Origin: Sphingomonas sp. R647
GTDB lineage: Bacteria > Pseudomonadota > Alphaproteobacteria > Sphingomonadales > Sphingomonadaceae
Length of the DNA: 64,000 nucleotides
Reading direction: 5' to 3'
Assembly: GCF_020177055.1 (NCBI RefSeq)
Contig: NZ_JAIQXT010000006.1
Span: forward strand, 62,001 to 126,000
Shown: piece by piece, positions 15,991 to 24,620 of the stretch
How the letters are laid out: each line of letters opens with the position of its first letter
How positions within the stretch are numbered: the first letter of the stretch is position 1
Notes under the pieces: model-generated
Databases searched by the model: none
Seen by the model: only the letters and a program-made list of their open reading frames with translations
Told to the model about the DNA's origin: nothing
Made by a program: the position numbers and the translations under genes

Positions 15991-17940
15991 ATGAAGTTCC
16001 TCACCGCACTCGCCCTGATGACCCTGCCCGCCGCCGCACTGGCGCAGACGGTCGCCGCCGACACGCCGGGCAAGACCGGCAGCGGCGTGCAGTTCGTCCA
16101 GCCCAAGGATTGGACCGCCGCGCGGACCGGGCAGGCGGTGACCTTCACTGCGCCGGAGGGCGACCTGCGCATCTCCGTCATCGACATCGGCACGGCGAGC
16201 GACGGCAAGGATGCGGCGGCGAGAGCCTGGGCGGTCGTGCGCGGTGCCGCAGGGCCGGAGGCACGGCTCGCGACACCGGTCCCGGCGGGCGATGGCTGGG
16301 ACGAGCGGCTGGCGCTGTCGTACGAGGTCGCGCCGACCGAGCGCGCGGTCCGCTCGGCGCTGGCGCTGCGCAAGGGGACGGCGTGGACGGTGCTGATCGC
16401 CGATGGCGCGGCGGGCACGGCCGCCAAGCGTTCGGCGGCGCTGTCGGTGGTGCAGGCGGGGCTCAAGCCCGCCGGCTATCAGGCGGAGAGTTTTGCGGGC
16501 AAGACCGCGCACGAACTGACGCCCGAGCGGATCAGGCTGCTCACCGAGTTCGTCGAACAGGCGCGCCAGACGCTGGAGGTGCCGGGGATCGGCTTTGCGC
16601 TGATCGATGACGGCAAGGTCCTGTGGCAGGGCGGCTTTGGCGTGCGCGCGCTGGGATCGCCGGAGAAGGTCGATCAGAATACCAAGTTCATGATCGCATC
16701 AAACACCAAGGGGATGACGACGCTGCTCCTGTCGGTGCTGGCGGATGAGGGAAAGCTCGACTGGAACCAGAAGGTCGTCGATCTCTATCCGCAATTCCGG
16801 CTGGGCAATGACGACGTGACGCAGTCGGTGCTGGTCAAGCATCTGGTATGTGCCTGCACCGGGCTGCCGCGCAAGGATTATGGCTTCATCCTCGCCGACA
16901 AGGGTCAGCCGGCATCGGCGACCTTCACCCAGCTGGCGGCGACCATGCCGACCAGCAAGTTCGGCGACCTGTTCCAGTATAACAATCAGCTGGCGTCGGC
17001 GGCGGGCTATGTCGCCGGCTATGTCCTCCATCCGAAGATGGAGTTCGGCGCGGCCTATGACCTTGCGATGGAAGAGAAGATCTTCAAGCCGCTGGGCATG
17101 AAGGACGCGACCTTCGATTATGCCGAGGGGATGGCGGGGAACTGGGCGCCGCCGCATGGGCTCGATATCGATGGCAAGGTGACGTTGATGTCGAACGACT
17201 TCAACTATTCGCCCTATCCCTATCGCCCGGCAGGAGCAGCGTTCGCCACCACCGCCGACATGATCCGCTATGTCCAGCTTGAGCTCGGCAAGGGCGTGCT
17301 CGACGGCAAGCGCGTGGTGAGCGAGGCCAACCTGACCGAGCGGCGCAAGAAGGGCGTGCAGGTCGGTCCCGACAGCTGGTACGGAATGGGGCTGTTCCAG
17401 ACCAATGCGAAGGGCGTCAACGTCGTCACCCATGGCGGCACGCTGCTCGGCTATCACAGCAACTGGTATGCGCTGCCCGAGAGCGGCGTCGGCATGGTGA
17501 TCCTGACCAACAGCGATCCGGGCGCGTCGCTGCTCGCACCCACGCTGCGCCGCCTGCTCGAGATCCTCTATGACGGCCAGCCAGAGGCGGAGCGCGATGT
17601 CGCGGCGGCAGCGGCGCGGATCAAGGCGGGCGCAACCGCGCGGCGCGGACGGCTGACCTATCCGGGTGATCCTGCGGTGCTGGGTAATCTGGCAGGCCAC
17701 TATGCCGATCCGGCGGTGGGGCAGATCACGATCAGCGAGAAGAATGGCGCGAAGTGGATCAAGGCCGGCTTCGTCGAAGGGCCGATCGCGACGCGCACGA
17801 ATGCCGATGGTACCGTGTCGATCGTGTCGGTCGGGCCGGGCAGCATCGGCGTCGATGCGCTGGTCGGCACCAAGGACGGCAAGCGCACGCTGACCATCAA
17901 TGACGGGCAGCAGAACCAATATGTGTACGTGGAGGATTGA
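15991..17940 (+). CDS. S12-family serine hydrolase with N-terminal extension
   Basis: 649 residues: a signal peptide (1-19), an unrecognised N-terminal domain (about 25-165), the S12 catalytic domain with SNTK (Ser237, Lys240), YNN near 330 and HGG near 480, then a C-terminal lipocalin-like beta region. The block usually reading HTSGLP is CACTGLP here. ATG 15991 has AAAGGAGAGG in front. It is in the same operon as DgcN and DgcA. The N-terminal domain is not in the neighbouring S12 proteins and may bind the substrate. Which bond it cleaves cannot be told from sequence. Confidence 0.83.
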   Translation: MKFLTALALMTLPAAALAQTVAADTPGKTGSGVQFVQPKDWTAARTGQAVTFTAPEGDLRISVIDIGTASDGKDAAARAWAVVRGAAGPEARLATPVPAGDGWDERLALSYEVAPTERAVRSALALRKGTAWTVLIADGAAGTAAKRSAALSVVQAGLKPAGYQAESFAGKTAHELTPERIRLLTEFVEQARQTLEVPGIGFALIDDGKVLWQGGFGVRALGSPEKVDQNTKFMIASNTKGMTTLLLSVLADEGKLDWNQKVVDLYPQFRLGNDDVTQSVLVKHLVCACTGLPRKDYGFILADKGQPASATFTQLAATMPTSKFGDLFQYNNQLASAAGYVAGYVLHPKMEFGAAYDLAMEEKIFKPLGMKDATFDYAEGMAGNWAPPHGLDIDGKVTLMSNDFNYSPYPYRPAGAAFATTADMIRYVQLELGKGVLDGKRVVSEANLTERRKKGVQVGPDSWYGMGLFQTNAKGVNVVTHGGTLLGYHSNWYALPESGVGMVILTNSDPGASLLAPTLRRLLEILYDGQPEAERDVAAAAARIKAGATARRGRLTYPGDPAVLGNLAGHYADPAVGQITISEKNGAKWIKAGFVEGPIATRTNADGTVSIVSVGPGSIGVDALVGTKDGKRTLTINDGQQNQYVYVED

Positions 17941-17943
17941 AGG

Positions 17944-18933
17944 GTGAAGCTGACCGTCGCGCGCGAGAGCCTGCCGCTCAACGCCCCGTTCCGCATTTCG
18001 GGGCATGTGTTCGAGACTTCCGACATCATCGTCGTGACGCTGGAGGATGGCGATGCGCGGGGGCGCGGCGAGGCGGCGGGCGTCTATTATCTGGGCGATG
18101 ATGTCGATCACATGCTCGCCGCGATCGAGGCCGCACGCGGCGCGATCGAGGTGGGGATCGACCGCATGGGCCTGCGCGACCTGATGCCTGCAGGCGGCGC
18201 GCGCAATGCGGTCGATGCGGCCTTGTGGGAGCTGGAGGCCGATCGCGCGGGCTTGCCGGTGTGGCAGATCGCGGGGATTGAGGCGCCGCATCCGGTGATC
18301 ACCACCTTCACCCTCGGCGCCGACGAACCGGCCACGATGGCGGAGGCCGCGCGCGGCTGGGCCGATGCGCGCGCGATCAAGGTCAAGCTGACCGGTGACG
18401 ATTCGATCGATGCCGAGCGCGTCCGCGCGATCCGCGCCGCGCGGCCCGATGTCTGGCTGGGCGTCGATGCCAATCAGGGCTATACGATCGACCGGCTCGA
18501 CGCGCTGGTCGCGGTGCTGGTCGCGGCGAAGGTCGACCTGCTCGAACAGCCATTGCAGCGCGGGCGTGAGGCGGATCTGGACGGCTATACCTCGCCAATC
18601 CCGCTCGCCGGCGACGAGAGCATCCTGACGCTGGCCGATGTCGAAAGCGCCAAGGGACGGTTCGACGTGATCAATATCAAGCTCGACAAATGCGGCGGGC
18701 TGACCGAGGCGCTGATGATGGCCGACAAGGCCGCCGAGCTGGGCCTGGGCGTGATGGTCGGCAACATGGTGGGCACCAGCCTGTCGATGGCCCCCGCGTT
18801 CGTGCTGGCGCAGCGCTGCTCGATCGTCGATCTCGACGGGCCGACGTTCCTCAAGGCCGATCGCACCCCGTCGATCGTCTATCACGACGGCAAAGTCTCG
18901 TGCGACGACAGCGTATGGGGACCGCAGGCATGA
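17944..18933 (+). CDS. dgcA: Enolase-superfamily racemase/epimerase (DgcA or dipeptide epimerase type)
   Basis: 329 residues, cytoplasmic, with the muconate-lactonising subgroup residues in order: KVK (Lys146, Lys148), metal ligands Asp175 (VDANQ), Glu201 (EQP) and Asp224 (GDES), and the second acid/base Lys near 246-249. Family members are N-acetyl-D-Glu racemase (DgcA) or L-Ala-D/L-Glu epimerase; co-occurrence with DgcN favours the first, the dipeptidases allow the second. The start is GTG, with GGAGG inside the preceding gene 8 nt upstream. The stop overlaps the next ATG (ATGA). Confidence 0.82.
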   Translation: MKLTVARESLPLNAPFRISGHVFETSDIIVVTLEDGDARGRGEAAGVYYLGDDVDHMLAAIEAARGAIEVGIDRMGLRDLMPAGGARNAVDAALWELEADRAGLPVWQIAGIEAPHPVITTFTLGADEPATMAEAARGWADARAIKVKLTGDDSIDAERVRAIRAARPDVWLGVDANQGYTIDRLDALVAVLVAAKVDLLEQPLQRGREADLDGYTSPIPLAGDESILTLADVESAKGRFDVINIKLDKCGGLTEALMMADKAAELGLGVMVGNMVGTSLSMAPAFVLAQRCSIVDLDGPTFLKADRTPSIVYHDGKVSCDDSVWGPQA

Positions 18934-20552
18934 TCCGGCCGCTCGCCCTGCTCGCCGCGCCGTTGCTGCTGGGGGCCACCGCTCCCGCCGATCCGGCGTA
19001 CGACATCGTCATCCGCGGCGGGCGCGTGCTCGACGGGGCGGGCAACCCGTGGGTCAGCGGCGATGTCGCGATCAAGGACGGGCGGATCGTCGCGATCGGC
19101 ACCGTCACGGGTGCGGGGCGCGAGGAAATCGATGCGCGCGGCCGCTATGTTGCGCCGGGCTTCATCGACATGCTCGACCACTCCCAGAACGCGCTGCTCA
19201 AGGACGGGTCGGCGGCGAACAAGCTGCGCATGGGCGTCACCACATTGATCGCGGGCGAGGGCGGCACCGCCGTCCCGGCCGACGAGATTGCCGGCTATTT
19301 CACCAGACTGGAAAGCCAGGGCATCGCGGTCAATTTCGGCACTTACTATGGCGCGGTTCAGGCGCGGGTGAAGGTGATGGGCGATGCCGCCGGCACGCCG
19401 AGCGAGGATCAGCTCAAGGCGATGGAGGCCGAGGTCCGCACCGCGATGCGCGCGGGCGTGTTCGGCATCTCCACCGCATTGATCTACCACCCCGCATCCT
19501 TCCAGTCGGCGAGCGATCTGGTGCGGTTGGCGGCGATCCCCGGCAAGTGCGGCGGGTTCTATGCCAGCCACATGCGCGACGAGAGCGACAAGCTGCTGAC
19601 CGCGATCGATGAGGCGGTGAGCATCGGCGAGCGCAGCGGAGCCAAGGTCGAGATCTTCCACATCAAGGCCGCCTATGCGCCGCTGTGGGGCAAGCTGATG
19701 CCGCAGGCGATCGCGCGGATCGAGGCGGCGCGCAGCCGTGGCGTCGATGTGGGCGCGAACATCTATCCCTATCGCGCGGGCGGCACCGGGCTCGACGTGA
19801 CCATCCCGACCCATGTCTTCGCCAAGGGGCGCGAAGCGGCGCACGCCGCGCTGCGCGACCCAGCGGTGCGCGCGACGCTCAAGAAGGAGCTGGCGGCGGG
19901 GCCGCAACCCGACTGGTCGAACCTGGTCCATGCATCGGGCGGGTGGACGAATGTCGTGCTCGCCAATGCGCAGAACCCCAAATATGCGCAGTTCCACGGC
20001 AGGAATTTCGCGGAGATCGGCAAGGCGCTGGGCAAGGACCCCGCCGATGCGGCGTGGGACATCTGGCTCGACGCGCTGCCCGCGCGCGCCGGTGCGCTCT
20101 ATTTCATGATGGACGAGGCCGATATCGCGCTGGCGATGAAACAGCCCTGGGTCAGCGTCGGCACCGACGCGTCGGCGACGGATTCGACGATCGATCCGGA
20201 ACAGCAGGGCCGCCCGCATCCGCGCGCCAACGGCACTTTCCCCCGCATGATCGCCGAATATGTGAAGGCGCGGAAGGTGCTGACCCTGCCCGACGCGATC
20301 CGCAAGATGAGCGGATGGCCGGCGCATCGGCTGGGCCTGTCCGACCGCGGTCTGCTGCGCCCCGGGATGCGTGCCGATGTGGTCGTGTTCGACCTGGACA
20401 CGATCAAGGACGGCGCGACGTTCGAGGCGCCGACGACACCGCCGACGGGCATCGACACGGTGATCGTCAACGGCACGCTGGCGCTGGCCAAGGGGCAGCC
20501 GACCGCCGCGCGGGCCGGGCGGGTGCTGCGCCATCCCTGCCCCGGGGTTTAG
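18930..20552 (+). CDS. N-acyl-D-amino-acid deacylase (D-aminoacylase) family amidohydrolase
   Basis: 540 residues with a short signal peptide (1-20) and a composite-barrel amidohydrolase body. D-aminoacylase motifs include GFYASHMRDES and VEIFHIKAAY with their metal His residues, and SVGTDAS with the catalytic Asp. The usual HxH is LDH (Leu82, His84) and the metal-bridging Cys position is Glu110 (AGEGG), a pattern I associate with a distinct subfamily. It would hydrolyse N-acyl-D-amino acids, giving the island a deacylation step next to the DgcA racemase. The ATGA overlap suggests coupled translation. Confidence 0.82.
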   Translation: MIRPLALLAAPLLLGATAPADPAYDIVIRGGRVLDGAGNPWVSGDVAIKDGRIVAIGTVTGAGREEIDARGRYVAPGFIDMLDHSQNALLKDGSAANKLRMGVTTLIAGEGGTAVPADEIAGYFTRLESQGIAVNFGTYYGAVQARVKVMGDAAGTPSEDQLKAMEAEVRTAMRAGVFGISTALIYHPASFQSASDLVRLAAIPGKCGGFYASHMRDESDKLLTAIDEAVSIGERSGAKVEIFHIKAAYAPLWGKLMPQAIARIEAARSRGVDVGANIYPYRAGGTGLDVTIPTHVFAKGREAAHAALRDPAVRATLKKELAAGPQPDWSNLVHASGGWTNVVLANAQNPKYAQFHGRNFAEIGKALGKDPADAAWDIWLDALPARAGALYFMMDEADIALAMKQPWVSVGTDASATDSTIDPEQQGRPHPRANGTFPRMIAEYVKARKVLTLPDAIRKMSGWPAHRLGLSDRGLLRPGMRADVVVFDLDTIKDGATFEAPTTPPTGIDTVIVNGTLALAKGQPTAARAGRVLRHPCPGV

Positions 20553-20601
20553 GTCCGTAACGGGATTGTCTGGCGGCGCGGGACTGCTATCACCAAAGGG
20601 T

Positions 20602-20630
20602 GCCGATCGGGACGGGCTGTCCTGATCGGA
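20602..20630 (+). promoter_or_regulatory. Operator boxes upstream of the XRE-cupin gene
   Basis: TCC-TGATC-GGA at 20620-20630 matches the island's box, and a weaker GCC-GATCG-GGA at 20602-20612 is centred 18 bp upstream. A possible TTGTCT/TATCAC promoter pair lies upstream (from about 20564). This suggests autoregulation. Confidence 0.5.
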
Positions 20631-20651
20631 AACTTGAGGTGATCGCCGTCT

Positions 20652-21323
20652 ATGTCTGATGCCCCCACTCTTGGCAGTTTCCTGCGCCGCCTGCGCGGTC
20701 AGGAGGGCTGGACGCTCAAGCAGATGAGCGAGCGCACCGGCATCCCGGTGTCGACGCTGTCGAAGATCGAGCATAACCGGCTGACGCTGAGCTATGACAA
20801 GCTGCTTCAGCTCGCGCAGAAGCTGGGGCTGCGCATGTCGGAGCTGTTCGCCGAAAGCAGCGAGCCCGCCGATCCGCAGCAGCAGCCGGTGACCGCGCGG
20901 CGCAGCGTCGGCAAGCTCGACCGCGCGGTGCGGGTCGAGACCGCGAATTACGACTATTTCTACATGAATACCGAGCTGCGCCGGAAGCGGATGATCCCGA
21001 TCGTCACCAAGATCCGCGCGCGCACCGTCGAGGAATTCGGCGAGCTGGTCCGCCATTCGGGCGAGGAATTCATCTACGTCCTGCAGGGCGCGGTCGAGGT
21101 GCATACCGAATTCTACGACCCCGTGGTGCTACACGAAGGGGAGTCGATCTACATCGATTCAAACATGGGCCACGCCTATATCGCCGCCGAAGGCTGTACC
21201 GAAGCGACGGTGCTGGGCGTGTGTTCGAGCGCCGAGGAAAAGCTGATGGAATCGCTGATGACCCTGCAAGGGCAGGAAGTGGTCGAAGCGGGGGGTCAGC
21301 GGCGGTCGAAGTCGGCGCTTTAG
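20652..21323 (+). CDS. XRE-family regulator with C-terminal cupin (HTH-cupin)
   Basis: 223 residues: an HTH_3 domain (about 8-65, LKQMSERTGIPVSTLSKIEH) and a C-terminal cupin_2 domain (about 130-200, HSGEEFIYVLQGAVEVH then the second cupin block with EGESIYIDS and GHAYIAAEG). Such regulators sense small ligands through the cupin and often control catabolism of amino-acid or peptide derivatives. It lies between the two catabolic operons, carries the same operator before its own gene, and is the only dedicated regulator in the island, so it is the best candidate for the island-wide regulator. The ligand is unknown. Confidence 0.9.
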   Translation: MSDAPTLGSFLRRLRGQEGWTLKQMSERTGIPVSTLSKIEHNRLTLSYDKLLQLAQKLGLRMSELFAESSEPADPQQQPVTARRSVGKLDRAVRVETANYDYFYMNTELRRKRMIPIVTKIRARTVEEFGELVRHSGEEFIYVLQGAVEVHTEFYDPVVLHEGESIYIDSNMGHAYIAAEGCTEATVLGVCSSAEEKLMESLMTLQGQEVVEAGGQRRSKSAL

Positions 21324-21343
21324 GGTTCAGCCCGCCAGACGAC

Positions 21344-21646
21344 CTACTCGCTCGCGGTCAGCGTTCCGTCGGCTGTCCAATAGCGCCAGATACCCGTTTC
21401 AATGCCATCGAGATATTCACCCTCAGCAGCGATCTGCCCGTTGGCATGATAGTCGCGCCAAGGGCCGTGTTCCTGTCCATCGACGTAACTGCCCTCTGAA
21501 GCGAGGCTGCCGTTAGGGTGGAAGGCCCGAAAGAGTCCTTCCCTTATCCAGTGGGTACCATCCGCCGACATCTTGCGCGCATATCTATACTGAATACCGC
21601 CATCCTCGAACGGTATCTCGGCGATGTGAAGTTGGCTCATAGCCAT
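21344..21646 (-). CDS. MORN-variant (YwqK-like) repeat protein
   Basis: About 100 residues. Repeats of the toxin-antitoxin YwqK/MORN_2 type are clear: GLFRAFHPNGSLASEGSY, then GPWRDYHANGQIAAEGEY, then GIWRYWTADGTL, each about 20-23 residues. No signal peptide is seen. The start is uncertain: ATGs at 21676, 21646 and 21640 are in frame and none has a strong ribosome site. It is convergent with the XRE-cupin gene and shares no operator with the island, so it may be unrelated to it. The function of such repeat proteins is not established. Confidence 0.65.
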   Translation of the reverse strand: MAMSQLHIAEIPFEDGGIQYRYARKMSADGTHWIREGLFRAFHPNGSLASEGSYVDGQEHGPWRDYHANGQIAAEGEYLDGIETGIWRYWTADGTLTASE

Positions 21647-21713
21647 CAATTTTAGCGTTGCGCCGAACGTCTGCAATAGAATCGGACGCGGACCGGCAGC
21701 TATTCTCTACGTC

Positions 21714-21818
21714 GTCACCCCGGCCTTGTGCCGGGGTCCACCGGGAGACGGGCGCGGCGCGAGAGGCTTGAGCGCTGGGCGCGAGGCGGAGTGGACCCCG
21801 GCACAGGGCCGGGGTGAC
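21714..21818. repeat. Long interrupted inverted repeat (28-bp arms)
   Basis: Arms at 21714-21741 and 21791-21818 (GTCACCCCGGCC... and ...GGCCGGGGTGAC) are complementary, with one mismatch that I see, around a 49-bp centre. It lies between the MORN gene and the dipeptidase operon end. It resembles mobile palindromic intergenic repeats and may also terminate the dipeptidase operon. Confidence 0.7.
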
Positions 21819-21849
21819 GATCGGTTGGAGTCGGGCGGCTGCGCGCCCC

Positions 21850-23040
21850 TTAGCCCCCCGCCTTCGTCTGTGCCGCCTCGACGATCCGCAGGATATTCCC
21901 GCCCCACATTTTCGCCAGATCCTCGTCCGAATAGCCCGCCGCCTTCAGCCGCGCGGTGACCAGGGGCAGTGCCGAGATATCCTCGAACCCCTTCACCCCG
22001 CCGCCGCCGTCCCAGTCGCCGCTGAAGCAGACATGGTCGGGTCCAGCGACCTTCACGACGTGCAGCACCATCGCGATGTACTTCTCGAAATCGGCGTCCC
22101 ACAGCGGCTGGGTCTTGTCGAGTTCGCGCCAGCGCTTGGCCAGCGCGACCTGTTCGGCCGGAGGCAACGTCGCGATCTGCTCGTACTTCGCGAACAACGC
22201 CCCGCGCTCGCCCGCGAGGTTGAGTTCGGACAGGAAGATCGTGCTGATGCACATCGCCCCACCCTTTGCCGCGAGCGCGCGGATGCGAGCGTCGTCGAGG
22301 TTGCGGGGGTGGTCATAGGCGTGGCGGCCGGTGGTGTGCGACAGGATGATCGGCGCGCGCGATAGGTCCAGCAGCTGGTCGAACACCGCGTCCGAGGAGT
22401 GGCTGGCGTCGATCACCATGCCGAGCCGGTTCATCTCCGCCACCCATTGCCGACCGAGCGGGCTGAGGCCGTTCCAGCGCGGTGTGTCGGTCGATGAATC
22501 GGCGAACTGGTTGTTCTTGCCGTGCACCGGCCCGGCCATGCGCACGCCGCGCTTGTGGAACTCGGCCAGCAGCGACAGGTCTTCGCCCAGCGGATAGCTG
22601 TTCTCGATCGACTTGAACGCGATCAGCCTGTTTTCGCCAGTCAGGCGGCGGGCGTCCTGCGCGGTCCGTGCCGGGGCGATGCGCTTGGGGAATTGCGCGA
22701 CGGTAGTGTCGATCGCGTCGGAACGCCCGCGCGCAAAGGCGAGCGCGTCGGCATAGCCCTTGGCGGTCAGCGGTCCCTGATCGGTATAGATGACGAAGAA
22801 GCCGCCATCGAGCGCACCCTCCTCCATCCGGCCCATATCGACCTGTGCGATGTCGGTCGCGGGATCGTGCTTGTCGCCGAAGCTCCACCCCGGACGCCCG
22901 AAATGGAGCGGCGTGTCGAGATGGGTGTCGAGCACGAGCAGCCGCTTGTGCAGCGCGGCTGTATCCTCGACGGGTGCGGGCGGCGTGGCCGTGGCGCAGG
23001 CGCCGAGCAGCAGCAGGGCGAGGGTCGAGAACCGCTTCAC
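21850..23040 (-). CDS. M19 membrane dipeptidase, lipoprotein, intact metal site
   Basis: 396 residues with a lipobox LLGAC (Cys15), so probably tethered in the envelope. All M19 binding residues are visible: His40 and Asp42 (THLD), Glu146 (SIENS), His214 (DASH), His235 (LSHTTG), Arg246 (HPR) and the late Asp in FSGDWDG. M19 enzymes accept dipeptides with a C-terminal D-amino acid, which suits this locus. It is last in the TonB receptor 2 operon; its GTG start overlaps the preceding stop (GTGA). Unlike the paralogue at 12217, it should be a working metallopeptidase. Confidence 0.9.
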   Translation of the reverse strand: MKRFSTLALLLLGACATATPPAPVEDTAALHKRLLVLDTHLDTPLHFGRPGWSFGDKHDPATDIAQVDMGRMEEGALDGGFFVIYTDQGPLTAKGYADALAFARGRSDAIDTTVAQFPKRIAPARTAQDARRLTGENRLIAFKSIENSYPLGEDLSLLAEFHKRGVRMAGPVHGKNNQFADSSTDTPRWNGLSPLGRQWVAEMNRLGMVIDASHSSDAVFDQLLDLSRAPIILSHTTGRHAYDHPRNLDDARIRALAAKGGAMCISTIFLSELNLAGERGALFAKYEQIATLPPAEQVALAKRWRELDKTQPLWDADFEKYIAMVLHVVKVAGPDHVCFSGDWDGGGGVKGFEDISALPLVTARLKAAGYSDEDLAKMWGGNILRIVEAAQTKAGG

Positions 23041-24620
23041 TTGGTCGCTCCCACCGGACGCAGGTCCAGATCCTGATAATTGTAGCTGAAGTCCGCTATC
23101 GGGCTTTCCGGCTTCATCGATACGCGCGCGACCCTGCCGTCTGCATCGAGCGCGAAGGTGACGTAAGCGGGCTCGAGCGACTTGTCGTCGAAGCGGGTGA
23201 CGAACGAGTCATATTGCCAGTGAACCAGCTTACCCTTCATCGCCGGGGTGGTGGTGAAGTCGATGGTCAGGCCGCCATCCTTGCCCTTGGCCACCACGAC
23301 ATCGCCATACCAGGCGTCGCGATAGGTGCCGACGTAGCGGTCGAGGCTGAGCGACGGGCCGATCCTGGCGGGCGCGGCGCGGGTGGTCGACAGCGCCGCC
23401 TTGGCCCCGGTGATGCGCGCTTCGATGAAGCTGTTGAAGCGCGTCGGCCAGTCCTGATCGGGCGCTCCGAGATAGTGATCGACCAACGTGTGGATCACGC
23501 CGCGCAGCAGCGCCGTCTCTTCGGCATTGACCACGCCGGCGATGCCGACATCCTGATCGGGGAGCAGGATGACATAGGCGATCGCGCCGAACACCGCACC
23601 GCCATGCGCGATCACGCGGACGCCGCGATAGTCGGTGACGCTCCAGCCGAGCGCGTAGGAGTTGAAGTTCGGGGTCAGCGGCGCAAGCTGGCCGGGCATC
23701 GGCGAGATCGGCTGAAGCGTCACGCCCTTCCACATCTCCGCCGACTGCGCCGCGCTGAACAGCCGCCCGCCGCCGGGCAAGGCACCCTTGCCAAGCTGAA
23801 TCTGCAGCCAGCGGGCGAGGTCGTTGGCGCTGAGCGCAAGCCCGCCCGCCGGGAGCGCCGCGCGCCCGAGCTCCGCCGCGCGCTCGTCGAGCATCGACAC
23901 CGGCCCGTCTCCGCGCACCGCGCCGCCGATCCGGGCATGCGGATGTGCGCGATTGGGGTTGGCGAGGCGGCTTTCGTAATTCGCCGTCGCGCTGGTCATG
24001 CCGCCCGCGGCGAACACGTCCTGCGCCATGAAGTCTTCCCAGGACTTGCCGCTGACTTCCTCGATCAGCTGCCCGGCGACCGAGTACAGGATGTTGTCAT
24101 AGGCATAGCCCGAGCGGAAGCTGCGCGCCGGCTGGATGTGGGCGAGGCGCTTGACCGTCTCCTTGCGCGACAGGCTGCCGCGCGGGACATAGAGCAGGTC
24201 GCCCGCGCCAAGGCCAAGGCCACTGCGATGCACCAGCAGGTCGCGGATCGTGATCTCACGCGTGACCCACGGGTCGTACATGCGGAACCACGGCATGTGG
24301 TCGATGACGCGGTCGTCCCACTTGATCTTGCCACGATCGACCAGGATCGCGAGCGCGGCGGCGGTGAACGCCTTGCCGGTCGATCCGGTCTGGAAGATCG
24401 TGTCGGCATCGACCTTTTGCGCGCCGCCCTGCTTGGTCGTGCCCCAGCCCTGTGCGAGTTCGACCTTGCCCTTGTGCACCACCGCAATGGCGATGCCGGG
24501 TGCGCCGCTTTGCTGGCGCAAAGTCTCGACGCGTTCGGCGAAGCCCTTGGGCAAGTCGGCGGCGGCGGGGAGCGCGGTGGCGAGCAGCAGCGCGGGGAGC
24601 GCGATCAGCGTGCGGATCAT
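23037..24620 (-). CDS. S12-family serine hydrolase with DUF3471-like C-terminal domain
   Basis: 527 residues: a signal peptide (1-21), the S12 domain with STGK (Ser80, Lys83), a YDN tyrosine motif near 175 and HGG near 330 in IAHGGAVFG, and a C-terminal beta domain after about 415 like those on many S12 esterases and peptidases. It overlaps the transporter stop (ATGA at 24617-24620) and the dipeptidase start (GTGA). Operon position suggests that it trims D-residue peptides or esters before or alongside the dipeptidase. Substrate unknown. Confidence 0.85.
   Translation of the reverse strand: MIRTLIALPALLLATALPAAADLPKGFAERVETLRQQSGAPGIAIAVVHKGKVELAQGWGTTKQGGAQKVDADTIFQTGSTGKAFTAAALAILVDRGKIKWDDRVIDHMPWFRMYDPWVTREITIRDLLVHRSGLGLGAGDLLYVPRGSLSRKETVKRLAHIQPARSFRSGYAYDNILYSVAGQLIEEVSGKSWEDFMAQDVFAAGGMTSATANYESRLANPNRAHPHARIGGAVRGDGPVSMLDERAAELGRAALPAGGLALSANDLARWLQIQLGKGALPGGGRLFSAAQSAEMWKGVTLQPISPMPGQLAPLTPNFNSYALGWSVTDYRGVRVIAHGGAVFGAIAYVILLPDQDVGIAGVVNAEETALLRGVIHTLVDHYLGAPDQDWPTRFNSFIEARITGAKAALSTTRAAPARIGPSLSLDRYVGTYRDAWYGDVVVAKGKDGGLTIDFTTTPAMKGKLVHWQYDSFVTRFDDKSLEPAYVTFALDADGRVARVSMKPESPIADFSYNYQDLDLRPVGATK

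Noticed and set aside
16699..18885. 728-codon minus-strand frame opposite the S12 and DgcA genes
   Set aside because: His/Arg/Asp-rich shadow translation; catalytic residues of the S12 and enolase genes are on the other strand.
18882..21104. 740-codon minus-strand frame opposite the D-aminoacylase and XRE-cupin genes
   Set aside because: Shadow of two clear plus-strand genes; no recognisable domain.
21707..22252. 181-codon minus-strand frame overlapping the M19 lipoprotein gene
   Set aside because: It overlaps the dipeptidase in another frame on the same strand and crosses the inverted repeat; Arg/Gly-rich with no motif.
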